In this document: in pieces, positions 4,837 to 11,635 of the stretch
Layout: every line of letters begins with the position of its first letter
Numbering within the stretch: position 1 is the stretch's first letter
NCBI GenBank assembly: GCA_943356395.1
Contig: CALRFC010000018.1
Coordinates: 1 to 12,906, forward strand
DNA from: Candidatus Nomurabacteria bacterium
Lineage (GTDB): Bacteria > Patescibacteriota > Minisyncoccia > Phycocordibacterales > UBA9973
Length of the DNA: 12,906 nucleotides
Direction of reading: 5' to 3'
Position numbers and translations under genes: made by a program
Notes under the pieces: generated by a model
Databases searched by the model: none
What the model was told of the DNA's origin: nothing
What the model saw: only the letters and a program-made list of their open reading frames with translations

Positions 4837-6585
4837 GGCAAAACAACACTCACCGACGCGCTCATGAAAGAGTGCGGGCAGGGCGAGGAAGGCGTCTCGA
4901 TGGATTCCAACACGCTCGAAAAAGAGCGCGGCATAACCATCTATTCGAAAAACGCGTCCGTCGAATACAAAGGCACGAAAATAAATATCGTCGACACGCC
5001 CGGCCACGCCGATTTCGGCTCTGAAGTCGAACGCGTACTCCGCGCCATCGACGCCGTGGTGCTCTTGGTCGACGCGCAGGAAGGCCCGATGCCGCAAACG
5101 CGATTCGTCTTGAAAAAATCGCTCGAGCTCGGACTACTGCCGATCGTCGTCATCAACAAGATCGATAAGCCGGCGGCGGATCCCGCGCGCGTGCACGACG
5201 AAGTGCTTGAGCTCATGATCGAGCTCGGCGCCTCAAACAAGCAGATCGATTTCAAAACCATCTACGCGATCGGCCGCGACGGCATCGCAAAGAAAAATCT
5301 CGCCGATGAATCGAAGAATCTCGAGCCCCTGCTCGATCTCATTTTGGAAGAAGTGCCGGTCGCTTCCGGCGGAATCGAAAAGCCGTTCTCCTCGCAAGTT
5401 TTCAATCTGGCGTACGATTCTTTTCTCGGCCGCATGGCGCTCGTTCGCATGTATGCCGGATCGGTTTCCGTCGGGGACACCGTTACCGTTCTTTCAAACG
5501 AACGCTTGCCGCGCAAAGCGAGAGTCACGAAACTTTTTACATCGCGCGGACTTGAACGCGTGGCCGTCGACAAGCTCGTTGCCGGCGACATCGGCATCAT
5601 CGCCGGAATTTCCGACATCTATATCGGAGAGACGATCGGGAAAGACGAGACCATCGAGCCCTTGCCCACCATTCATGTCGACGAGCCGACCATCTCGCTC
5701 AATTTTCTCGTGAACAATTCTCCGTTTGCCGGACGCGATGGAAAATTCGTGACCTCGCGCCAGATCCGCGAGCGCTTGGAGCGCGAGCTTGAAGTCAATG
5801 TCGGGCTCAAAGTCGATTTCACGCCGCAGGGAAGCGGCATCGAATCGTTCCGCGTTTTCGGCCGAGGCGAACTCCATGTTTCGATTCTTCTCGAATACAT
5901 GCGCCGCGAAGGATATGAAGTCCAAGTTTCCCAGCCGGAAGTCATCATCAAGACGATCGATGGCGTTTTGTCCGAGCCGTTCGAAGAAGCTGTCATCGAT
6001 GTCCCGCAAGTTTCCGCGAGTTCGGTCATCGAAACGCTGACTCGCCGCCGCGGACTCATCCGCGACATGCGCGAGCACGAAGGCCGTACGCGCATCATCA
6101 TCGACATCCCCACGCGCGGGCTTCTCGGCTATCGCAATCAATTCATGATCGATACGAAAGGCGACGGCATCCTCTCGTCGCGCTTCAAGGAATTCAAACC
6201 CTTTGCCGGCGAGATAAAGAAGAAAGATGTCGGCTCGATGACCTCGATGATCGGCGGGAAAGTCGTTGCGTTCGCGCTCGACAATCTCCAGCTCCGCGGA
6301 ATGCTCTATGTCGCTCCGGGCGACGAGATCTACGAAGGCATGGTCGTCGGCAACACCGCGAAAGGCGACGAGATGGTCGTCAATCCGATCAAAGGAAAAC
6401 AGCTCACGAACATGCGCGCGTCCGGCTCCGACGATGCGATATACCTCAAGCCGCCGTACACGCTCTCGATCGAGCGCGGTCTTGAAATCATGGCGGAAGA
6501 CGAATACCTCGAAATCACGCCAAACTATATCCGTCTCCGTAAGAAGATCCTGACCGAACAAGAGCGCGCAAAAGCTCTTCGCTAA
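4780..6585 (+). CDS. typA: Ribosome-associated translational GTPase TypA/BipA
   Basis: TypA is an EF-G-like GTPase that binds the ribosome and affects ribosome assembly and stress adaptation. The product is 601 residues, the usual length. The G1 motif AHVDHGKTT is at residues 15-23, G2 RGIT at 50-53, G3 DTPGHADF at 72-79 and G4 NKID at 126-129. A domain II beta barrel follows, with FNLAYDSFLGRMALVRMYAGSV. Domains III and V then carry GRGELHVSILLEYMRREGYE and DIPTRGLLGYRNQF. The TypA-specific C-terminal domain ends with the GDEMVVNP, KQLTNMRASGSDDAI and SIERGLE blocks. ATG 4780 is chosen because it leads into the uninterrupted frame. A truncated copy of the 5' end lies 126 nt upstream. The stop codon is followed at once by a strong terminator. 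Confidence 0.97.
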   Translation: METSNTQIRNIAIIAHVDHGKTTLTDALMKECGQGEEGVSMDSNTLEKERGITIYSKNASVEYKGTKINIVDTPGHADFGSEVERVLRAIDAVVLLVDAQEGPMPQTRFVLKKSLELGLLPIVVINKIDKPAADPARVHDEVLELMIELGASNKQIDFKTIYAIGRDGIAKKNLADESKNLEPLLDLILEEVPVASGGIEKPFSSQVFNLAYDSFLGRMALVRMYAGSVSVGDTVTVLSNERLPRKARVTKLFTSRGLERVAVDKLVAGDIGIIAGISDIYIGETIGKDETIEPLPTIHVDEPTISLNFLVNNSPFAGRDGKFVTSRQIRERLERELEVNVGLKVDFTPQGSGIESFRVFGRGELHVSILLEYMRREGYEVQVSQPEVIIKTIDGVLSEPFEEAVIDVPQVSASSVIETLTRRRGLIRDMREHEGRTRIIIDIPTRGLLGYRNQFMIDTKGDGILSSRFKEFKPFAGEIKKKDVGSMTSMIGGKVVAFALDNLQLRGMLYVAPGDEIYEGMVVGNTAKGDEMVVNPIKGKQLTNMRASGSDDAIYLKPPYTLSIERGLEIMAEDEYLEITPNYIRLRKKILTEQERAKALR

Positions 6586-6625
6586 AAACTGCCGCTTGGC
6601 ACTTCGAGTGCCAAGCGGCAGTTTT
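6585..6625. terminator. Strong terminator after typA
   Basis: A perfect 19-bp stem (6585-6603 with 6607-6625) has a 3-nt TCG loop, an A-rich 5' flank and a TTTT 3' end. It begins at the last base of the typA stop codon. Symmetry makes it potentially bidirectional. Confidence 0.9.
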
Positions 6626-6643
6626 CCACATATTGACATAAAC

Positions 6644-6672
6644 TTGACTATTTTTTGGGCTTGTATTATATT
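6644..6672 (+). promoter_or_regulatory. Promoter of the sigma-4/HARE-HTH regulator gene
   Basis: TTGACT (6644-6649) and TATATT (6667-6672) are 17 nt apart. Another perfect TTGACA lies at 6633-6638. The predicted leader is about 95 nt and contains a short ORF at 6706-6765. Confidence 0.65.
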
Positions 6673-6705
6673 GGCATTCGGTATCAATCATTATCAAGTA
6701 GCGAT

Positions 6706-6765
6706 ATGAGGCAAAAGATGCGAGCCACCACCTATGTGCTTGGATCTTTTCTCTCAAATCTTTAA
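6706..6765 (+). CDS. Possible 19-codon leader ORF
   Basis: An ORF MRQKMRATTYVLGSFLSNL ends at TAA 6763-6765, nine bases before the ATG of the regulator. The internal ATG at 6718 is preceded by GAGG (6708-6711), a better ribosome-binding context than the first ATG has. It lies in the predicted leader. There is no homology support and it may be chance. Confidence 0.25.
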   Translation: MRQKMRATTYVLGSFLSNL

Positions 6766-6774
6766 TCATCGTTT

Positions 6775-7803
6775 ATGGCAACACTCAAGTTCAAACCAAA
6801 GCAGATTACCAAGAAGGTGCTCTCGCCCCTCCAAGACAGGTCTCATGACGTGATTTTTAACCGTTTCGGATTGGGCGAAGACGGCAAGAGAAAGACGCTC
6901 GAATCGATCGGCGAAAAGTACGGCATCACTCGCGAGCGCGTCCGTCAGATCGAGAACGCGGCTATCGCCGTCATCCGCAAGTCGGAGGAATTCAAGGAAT
7001 TGAATCCCGTTTTCGACGAGCTCCGTTCGATCATTTCCGATCTTGGTTCGATCGTTGCCGAAGACGAGCTCCTTTCGCATATCGCAAAAGACAAGACGAC
7101 CCAGAATCACATCCATCTCTATCTCGTCTTGGGCGATGAATTCATGAAGGAAAAGGAAGACGACAATTTCAAATCTCGCTGGACGATTGATGGCGATGTC
7201 GCCGACGAAGTCCACACCGCGCTCAAGAATGTCTATGCCAACATGACCGACGAGGATCTCATGTCGGAACCGGATCTTGTGAAAAAGTTCGTCGCAGAAT
7301 TGGGCGACGCCGCTCTCAAGATGAAAGACGAGGAAGTCGCGAAACGCTGGCTTTCCATCTCCAAGAAGATCGACAAGAATCCGCTCGGCGAATGGGGACG
7401 CGCAGAATCTTCCAATGTGAAGACGCGTGGCATCAAGGATTACGCGTTTCTCATGATGCGCAAGCACGGCAATCCGATGCACTTCCGCGAAGTCGCGGAC
7501 GCGATCTGTAAGACATTCGGCAAAGAGACGCACACGGCGACCTGCCACAACGAGCTCATCAAAGACGGACGCTTCGTCTTGGTCGGCCGCGGAGTCTACG
7601 CGCTCAAGGAATGGGGTTATGAAGAAGGCGTCGTCCGCGATGTCATCAAGCGCCTCCTGAAAAAAGAAGGCCCTCTCTCGAAAGAAGACATTGTTGAGCG
7701 CGTGATGAAGGAGCGCTTTCTGAAAAAGAACACCATTCTCGTCAATCTCCAGAACAACAAATATTTCAAAAAGAACAAACAAGGATTGTACATGCCGGCG
7801 TAA
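6775..7803 (+). CDS. Sigma-70 region 4-like / HARE-HTH DNA-binding regulator
   Basis: The 342-residue protein combines two recognisable domains. Residues ~35-75 (RKTLESIGEKYGITRERVRQIENAAIAVIRK) match sigma-70 region 4, the helix-turn-helix that contacts -35 elements. No sigma region 2 is present, so it cannot be a complete sigma factor. The middle is helical and acidic. Residues ~222-285 (YAFLMMRKHGNPMHFREVADAICKTFGKETHTATCHNELIKDGRFVLVGRGVYALKEWGY) match the HARE-HTH winged helix of the RNA polymerase delta subunit. A further winged-helix-like segment (LKKEGPLSKEDIVERVMKERFLKKNTILVNLQNN) follows. A role as an RNA polymerase-associated regulator is inferred. It is a single-gene unit between two strong terminators, with its own promoter and a ~95-nt leader. 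Confidence 0.85.
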   Translation: MATLKFKPKQITKKVLSPLQDRSHDVIFNRFGLGEDGKRKTLESIGEKYGITRERVRQIENAAIAVIRKSEEFKELNPVFDELRSIISDLGSIVAEDELLSHIAKDKTTQNHIHLYLVLGDEFMKEKEDDNFKSRWTIDGDVADEVHTALKNVYANMTDEDLMSEPDLVKKFVAELGDAALKMKDEEVAKRWLSISKKIDKNPLGEWGRAESSNVKTRGIKDYAFLMMRKHGNPMHFREVADAICKTFGKETHTATCHNELIKDGRFVLVGRGVYALKEWGYEEGVVRDVIKRLLKKEGPLSKEDIVERVMKERFLKKNTILVNLQNNKYFKKNKQGLYMPA

Positions 7804-7845
7804 GAAGAAGATTAAAGATAAAAAATAAAAGATAAAAAATCGTAA
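7804..7845 (+). repeat. Degenerate 7-nt phased array after the regulator gene
   Basis: Units of 7 nt such as ATTAAAG and ATAAAAA run from the stop codon into the terminator. The 11-mer AGATAAAAAAT recurs with a 14-nt offset, two unit lengths. Confidence 0.6.
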
Positions 7846-7884
7846 ATACAAAAGTCGCGCCGTAGGCGCGACTTTTGTATTTAC
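7842..7884. terminator. Strong terminator after the regulator gene
   Basis: A perfect 20-bp stem (7842-7861 with 7865-7884) has a GTA loop. The GC core GTCGCGCC is flanked by A-rich and T-rich arms, giving T-runs on either strand. Confidence 0.9.
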
Positions 7885-7933
7885 CAGCTCCCTAGCAACT
7901 AGAACCTAGAACCTGAAATCTGCTATACTTATT
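7885..7933 (+). repeat. 7-nt phased array with solo CTAGAAC repeats
   Basis: Seven 7-nt units run up to the Gmad2-like gene. The first five begin with C, and CTAGCAA and two CTAGAAC units are intact. Bases 7891-7914 are identical to 2873-2896, the right border of the four-helix-bundle unit. No such gene is present here, so it is a solo or remnant copy. Confidence 0.8.
7921..7929 (+). promoter_or_regulatory. Extended -10 promoter, likely leaderless
   Basis: TGC precedes TATACT (7924-7929), and the ATG follows 6 nt later at 7936. No good -35 is visible at the expected distance. The geometry matches the frr and mnmA promoters. Confidence 0.55.
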
Positions 7934-7935
7934 CT

Positions 7936-8421
7936 ATGCGCGACCATCGCGGCGTGATCCATGTTTTTCTCATACTGATCGGCTTCATCATCGTTGCCGT
8001 CATTTTCGGTTTCTTCACTTCGTCGTATACATCTTCGCCCTTGATACAATTTCCGACATTCGGGAACACGAAATCATATTCCGCCGACGATTCGAAAAAT
8101 TCCTGCGGGCTTTCCGTCTCTTCGTACGAAGGCGATTCCGCAAAAATTTCTTCTCCGCTCGTCGTTGCCGGTTATGCGCGCGGATGCGGCTGGACGGCGA
8201 AAGACAAATCGCTCGGCACGGTCGTCATCGTCGACGGCGCCGGACAAGTGGTTTCGAGCGCCTTTCCGCTCACCGTCGTCCGCGACCAGCTTTTCCTGCC
8301 CCCGTATTTTCAGACAACGATGTATTTCGGGAAACCGCAAACGCAAACCGGATTCCTGCTTTTTACGAACAACGAATCTGGGAGCAAAGAGAAGACGCTC
8401 CGGCTTCCGGTTCGCTTTTGA
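7936..8421 (+). CDS. Membrane-anchored protein with Gmad2-like immunoglobulin domain
   Basis: The 161-residue product has a short basic N-terminus (MRDHRG) and one membrane segment (VIHVFLILIGFIIVAVIFGFF, residues ~7-27) without an obvious lipobox. About 25 polar residues follow, then a domain resembling the Gmad2 immunoglobulin-like fold of sporulation-type envelope proteins. The matching features are ISSPLVVAGYARGCGW, VVIVDGAGQVVSSAFP, PPYFQTTMYF, TGFLLFTNNESGS and the terminal TLRLPVRF. A role outside the membrane in the envelope is inferred; the ligand is unknown. Two cysteines (in NSCGLS and GCGW) could form a disulfide. The gene has its own leaderless-type promoter and is followed by a GC-rich hairpin. 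Confidence 0.78.
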   Translation: MRDHRGVIHVFLILIGFIIVAVIFGFFTSSYTSSPLIQFPTFGNTKSYSADDSKNSCGLSVSSYEGDSAKISSPLVVAGYARGCGWTAKDKSLGTVVIVDGAGQVVSSAFPLTVVRDQLFLPPYFQTTMYFGKPQTQTGFLLFTNNESGSKEKTLRLPVRF

Positions 8422-8427
8422 AGATTA

Positions 8428-8458
8428 GCGGGGGCGCGCCCTTAGGCCGCGCCCCCGC
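8428..8458. terminator. GC-rich hairpin after the Gmad2-like gene
   Basis: An 11-bp stem GCGGGGGCGCG (8428-8438) pairs with 8448-8458 around a 9-nt loop. No T-run follows directly; an A/T-rich stretch with eight Ts lies about 25 nt further on. A structural terminator is likely but not of canonical form. Confidence 0.6.
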
Positions 8459-8494
8459 CCGCATCCCGCGCTCCATTTAAAATTTTTTTTATAG

Positions 8495-8614
8495 TATTAT
8501 AAAAAGCACAAGACCCCATCATTCGGAGGAGATCTCGTCGGCAGCTTAATACTTTTCATAATCCATCTCGCGCCGCTCTGGCTGCCGATCGTCGTTTTCG
8601 TCGTCGGTTGGCAC
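8495..8614 (+). other. In-frame N-terminal extension of the next gene, lacking a normal start codon
   Basis: The frame of the 8615 gene is open upstream to a TAG at 8492. It encodes a hydrophobic stretch, SLILFIIHLAPLWLPIVVFV, that looks like a genuine TM anchor leading into VGWHMWVRY. GGAGGA at 8525-8530 is the best Shine-Dalgarno in the window. No ATG, GTG or TTG occurs in this frame between the stop and 8615. Codons at Shine-Dalgarno distance are GTC (8537) and GGC (8540), and an ATA lies at 8549. Confidence 0.65.
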
Positions 8615-9748
8615 ATGTGGGTGCGCTATGTCCGCACGGCATATCTTGCGAGTCTGAAGTGGACGCTTCTTGAAGTCCGAATCCCGAAAGATGTTTGGAA
8701 GACGCCGGTTGCCATGGAAATGGTCCTCTCCACCGCCTTTCACCAGACCGGCGGCGTTGCTACATGGGTCAAGCGGTATTGGGAAGGCAAGCTCCTGCAA
8801 TGGTTCTCGCTCGAAATCGTTTCGATAGAAGGAAAAGTTTTCTTCTTCATCCGCGTCCCGACGCCCTTCAAACAGCTCGTGGAAGCGCAGATATACGCGC
8901 AATATCCGCAGGCGGAAATCAACGAAGTCGAAGACTATACGCTCCGTCTTCCGCCGCATGTGCGCGACGGCGATTTCGGCTTGTGGGGCACTGAATTCGA
9001 ATTAGCTGCACCGGATCCAGTACCGATTAAGACATATGTCGACTACGGGCTCGACAAAGGCACGAGCTTGGAGCCGGAACAGCAGATCGACCCGATCACT
9101 CCGCTTCTCGAATTCATGGGCTCGATCGGCAAGGGCGAGCAGATCTGGTTTCAGATCATGGTGCGCGCCACGCCGAAGCGATTCTTGAAAAAAGGCACGA
9201 GCACCGAGTATGAAGAGATCAAAGATGTCGCCAAGGCGAAGATAAAAGAAATCATCAAAAACGGCATGCTGAAGGGCGATGAAGACGAAGAAGGAAGGAC
9301 GCTCAATCTCACGCCCGGACAGAAAGATTTGATCGCCGCGATCGAGCGCAACATGGACAAGCTCCAGTTCGATTGTGGCATGCGCGCCGTCTATATCGCC
9401 GAGAAAGACAGATTCAACGACATGGCAGGCCCCGGCATCCTCGCTTCTGTCAAGCAATACAATTCCGCCAACAAGAACGGATTCAAGCCGAAGAATGCGA
9501 CCGACTTCGATTATCCGTGGCAGAAACTCTTTCCCGCCGAGCTCACGAGAAAGCGCGTGAAGATGTGGAATGCATACCGCTTGCGCTCGTATTTCTATTA
9601 TCCGTACAACAAAGGCAAGAAGCCGATGGTGCTTTCTTCCGAAGAGCTCGCCACGATCTACCACTTCCCGAGCCGCGTCGCCGAAACGCCGTCCTTCTCG
9701 CGCATCGAATCGAAAAAAGCCGAACCGCCGATGAACTTGCCAGTTTAG
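8615..9748 (+). CDS. Conserved membrane-anchored protein of unknown function (CPR-type)
   Basis: The product is 377 residues from ATG 8615, but the true N-terminus probably lies upstream and includes a TM helix (see 8495-8614). The body has a compact alpha/beta section (LLEVRIPKDVWKTPVAMEMVLSTAFHQTGG, then YWEGKLLQWFSLEIVSIEGKVFFFIRVP and QIYAQYPQAEINEVEDYT). A helical charged part follows (RFLKKGTSTEYEEIKDVAKAKIKEIIKNG). From memory, similar proteins occur in Patescibacteria near type IV secretion or conjugation-type ATPases; no such ATPase is visible here, so that link is only a suggestion. No catalytic motif is recognised. The C-terminal tail, KKAEPPMNLPV, is proline-rich. It is followed by a 7-nt phased array and mltG. 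Confidence 0.75.
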   Translation: MWVRYVRTAYLASLKWTLLEVRIPKDVWKTPVAMEMVLSTAFHQTGGVATWVKRYWEGKLLQWFSLEIVSIEGKVFFFIRVPTPFKQLVEAQIYAQYPQAEINEVEDYTLRLPPHVRDGDFGLWGTEFELAAPDPVPIKTYVDYGLDKGTSLEPEQQIDPITPLLEFMGSIGKGEQIWFQIMVRATPKRFLKKGTSTEYEEIKDVAKAKIKEIIKNGMLKGDEDEEGRTLNLTPGQKDLIAAIERNMDKLQFDCGMRAVYIAEKDRFNDMAGPGILASVKQYNSANKNGFKPKNATDFDYPWQKLFPAELTRKRVKMWNAYRLRSYFYYPYNKGKKPMVLSSEELATIYHFPSRVAETPSFSRIESKKAEPPMNLPV

Positions 9749-9790
9749 AAAATTCAAAAGGAAAATCTCAAATTTCAAAAGTGGGGAATA
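9749..9790 (+). repeat. Degenerate 7-nt phased array before mltG
   Basis: Six 7-nt units, variants of AAAATTC/AAATTTC, fill the spacer from the upstream stop codon to the ATG at 9790. Bases 9762-9780 match the reverse complement of 10847-10865 at 18 of 19 positions, so related words flank mltG in inverted orientation. Confidence 0.7.
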
Positions 9791-10790
9791 TGCAAACAAC
9801 CGAACAATCGGAAAAAGAAGGCATGACGCCGGAGAGCGTTCTTTTGTCGCCGGAATCGGCATCGCAATCCTCGCCATCATTCTCGGTGTCGCTTATGCGG
9901 CACTCTTTTCTCCCCCGCGCGATTTTCCGGCGCCGACTATTTTCCGCGTTACCTACGGCCAGTCGCTCTTGTCTTTGTCGCGCGAACTCTCCGCGAAGCG
10001 CTACATCCGCTCGCCGATGCTTTTTCAGATGGCGGCGATCCTCTTGAAAGGCGATCATGGCGCCGTTGCCGGCGATTATTATTTCGGCTCGCGCAAATCC
10101 GTATTTACCGTCGCGAAGCGCATCGCTTTCGGTGATTTCAAGCTCGTGCCGATCAAGGTAACATTTGCCGAAGGCGAAACGGTCGCCGAAATGTCGCGCG
10201 TCTGCGCCTCGCTACTGCCTAAGTGCGACGCGAAAGCGTTTGAAGCCGACGCTCGCGCTCGCGAAGGATACCTTTTTCCGGACACATATTTCTTTTCTCC
10301 AGTTTCGAGCGCGGAAGATGTCGTTCTTGCGCTTTCCAACATGTTCGTGAAGAAAACAAAAAATCTTCGCGACCGGATTTCTTCGAGCGGCAACGCGCGG
10401 AGTTTCGACCAAATAGTCATCATGGCGTCCGTCATCGAGAAAGAAGCGGGGAGCGACGCCGAACGCGGAATCATTTCCGGCATCTTATGGAAGCGCATCG
10501 ATCATCATATCGCGCTCGGCGTTGATGCGGCGTTCGCATATATTCTTCATAAATCCTCGAGCGAGCTCACGCTGAAAGACCTGAAAATCGATTCGCCCTT
10601 CAACACCTATACGCACCTCGGCCTCCCGCCTTCCGCGATCGGCAATGCCGGACTCGCGTCGCTTTCGGCCGCCTTAAATCCCGAGCCGTCGCCGTATTGG
10701 TATTACCTCCACGACAAAAATGGTACAATCCACTACGCCAAAAATTTCGCCGAACACAAGGCGAATAAGGCGAAATTTTTGAAAAATTAA
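9790..10790 (+). CDS. mltG: Endolytic murein transglycosylase MltG (YceG-like), 5' frameshift
   Basis: MltG cleaves nascent glycan strands at the outer face of the inner membrane and sets strand length. From ATG 9790 the frame reads MQTTEQSEKEG. Family sequence, however, is in another frame: KRRHDAGERSFVAGIGIAILAIILGVAY (basic stretch plus TM), then the LysM-like segment and catalytic core. Adding one A to the A5 run at 9812-9816 joins them into 333 residues. The core shows ASVIEKEAGSDAERGIISGILWKR, with the catalytic Glu in the first EKEA block, then LGVDAAFAYIL, SPFNTYTHLGLPPSAIGNAGLASLSAALNP and YYLHDKNGTIHYAKNFAEH. The uninterrupted ORF from ATG 9969 lacks the TM anchor. Frameshift or sequence error is unresolved. 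Confidence 0.93.
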
Positions 10791-10879
10791 AATTGCAAAT
10801 CTTAAAATTAAAAAGTGAAATTAAAAATTTAAATTTTGAATTGTAATTTTGAACTTTGAGATTTTAAATTTAACATTTT
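10791..10879 (+). repeat. Degenerate 7-nt phased AT-rich array before the exonuclease gene
   Basis: About thirteen 7-nt units span the whole spacer from the mltG stop to the next ATG. Units change gradually from A-rich (such as AATTGCA) to T-rich (such as ATTTTGA). The right half is nearly complementary in style to 9749-9790. Confidence 0.65.
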
Positions 10880-11440
10880 ATGTCTTCCATCGCAAAAAAT
10901 CGTCTGGCTTTCATCGACACCGAAACAACCGGTCTTGATGTCGAGCGCCACGAGATCATCCAGATCGGCGGAGTCGTCGTCGAGCCGAAAACGAATCCCG
11001 ACGGCTCCGTTGCCTACGATATCGTCGAGGAATTCGAGATCAAAGTGAAGCCCGAGCACATCGAGACGGCGGAGAAAGTCGCACTCCGTGTTAACGGCTA
11101 CGACGAGGCCGAGTGGGTTTTCGCGTTCACCTTGAAAGAAGCCATGACGAGCTTTGCGGAAAAGACCAAAGACGCGATCATGGTCGGGCACAATCTCGCG
11201 TTCGATTTCGCCTTTTTGATGCGCGCATTTTCCGTGACCGGCGTGGAAAACAAGATGCACTATCACAAGCTCGATACCATTTCCATCGCGTTCGCAAAAT
11301 CAAAAAAGCGCGAAGATATCGACAAATTTTCTCTCTATTATCTCTGCCAGATCTTCGGCATCGAGAACAAGCGCGCCCACACGGCGCTTGCCGACGCGCG
11401 AGCGACATTTGAACTCTACAAGAAATTGATAGCGTTGTAA
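10880..11440 (+). CDS. DnaQ-like 3'-5' exonuclease (DEDDh; Pol III epsilon family)
   Basis: The 186-residue protein is a single DEDDh exonuclease domain. Exo I is FIDTETTG with Asp13 and Glu15. Exo II is GHNLAFDFAFL with Asp109. Exo III is AHTALADA with His167 and Asp172, the H-x4-D arrangement of the DEDDh class. All four acidic metal ligands and the histidine are intact, so activity is expected. It could be the proofreading epsilon subunit or a stand-alone DNA or RNA trimming enzyme; length alone does not decide, and no clamp-binding tail is obvious. It lies downstream of mltG behind a 7-nt phased spacer and ahead of a self-inverted array. ATG 10880 immediately follows the repeat spacer, without a Shine-Dalgarno sequence. 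Confidence 0.92.
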   Translation: MSSIAKNRLAFIDTETTGLDVERHEIIQIGGVVVEPKTNPDGSVAYDIVEEFEIKVKPEHIETAEKVALRVNGYDEAEWVFAFTLKEAMTSFAEKTKDAIMVGHNLAFDFAFLMRAFSVTGVENKMHYHKLDTISIAFAKSKKREDIDKFSLYYLCQIFGIENKRAHTALADARATFELYKKLIAL

Positions 11441-11460
11441 GAAAGTAAGTAGATACTTTT

Positions 11461-11581
11461 AAAATAACAAGCACCAAATGACAAATCACAAACAAATTCA
11501 AAGCACCAAATCCTAACTCCCAAACGAACCCGTTTGGGATTTTGATATTGTTTGTCATTTGGGATTTGTTGTTTGGTGCTT
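11461..11581. repeat. Self-inverted 7-nt phased array (large imperfect hairpin)
   Basis: The left half has units such as CAAGCAC, CAAATGA and CAAATCA; the right half has units such as TGTTGTT and TGGTGCT. Exact inverted pairs are 11469-11478 with 11572-11581 and 11476-11485 with 11551-11560. The centre is an 8-bp stem (11518-11525 with 11532-11539). It may also stop transcription after the exonuclease gene. Confidence 0.75.
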
Positions 11582-11590
11582 AAGCAACTT

Positions 11591-11619
11591 TTGCACATAT
11601 TTTGATTTTATGTTTTAAT
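11591..11619 (+). promoter_or_regulatory. Promoter of the 11636 gene
   Basis: TTGCAC (11591-11596) and TTTAAT (11614-11619) are 17 nt apart, with an extended TGT before the -10. The start codon is 16 nt downstream of the -10 box, giving a leader of about 10 nt. Confidence 0.55.
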
Positions 11620-11635
11620 AGAAAAAACACTCCCA

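Noticed and set aside
5494..6687. 397-codon open frame antisense to typA
   Set aside because: It is a shadow of typA codon bias: no family-like protein and no promoter or ribosome-binding site, while the plus strand encodes a complete TypA.
6766..7851. 361-codon open frame antisense to the sigma-4/HARE-HTH gene
   Set aside because: The translation is low-complexity and charged with no domain, and it runs through the terminator hairpin. The plus strand has clear domains.
10791..11581. Repeat spacers as a CRISPR array
   Set aside because: Units are 7 nt, degenerate and contiguous with no unique spacers, and there are no cas genes.
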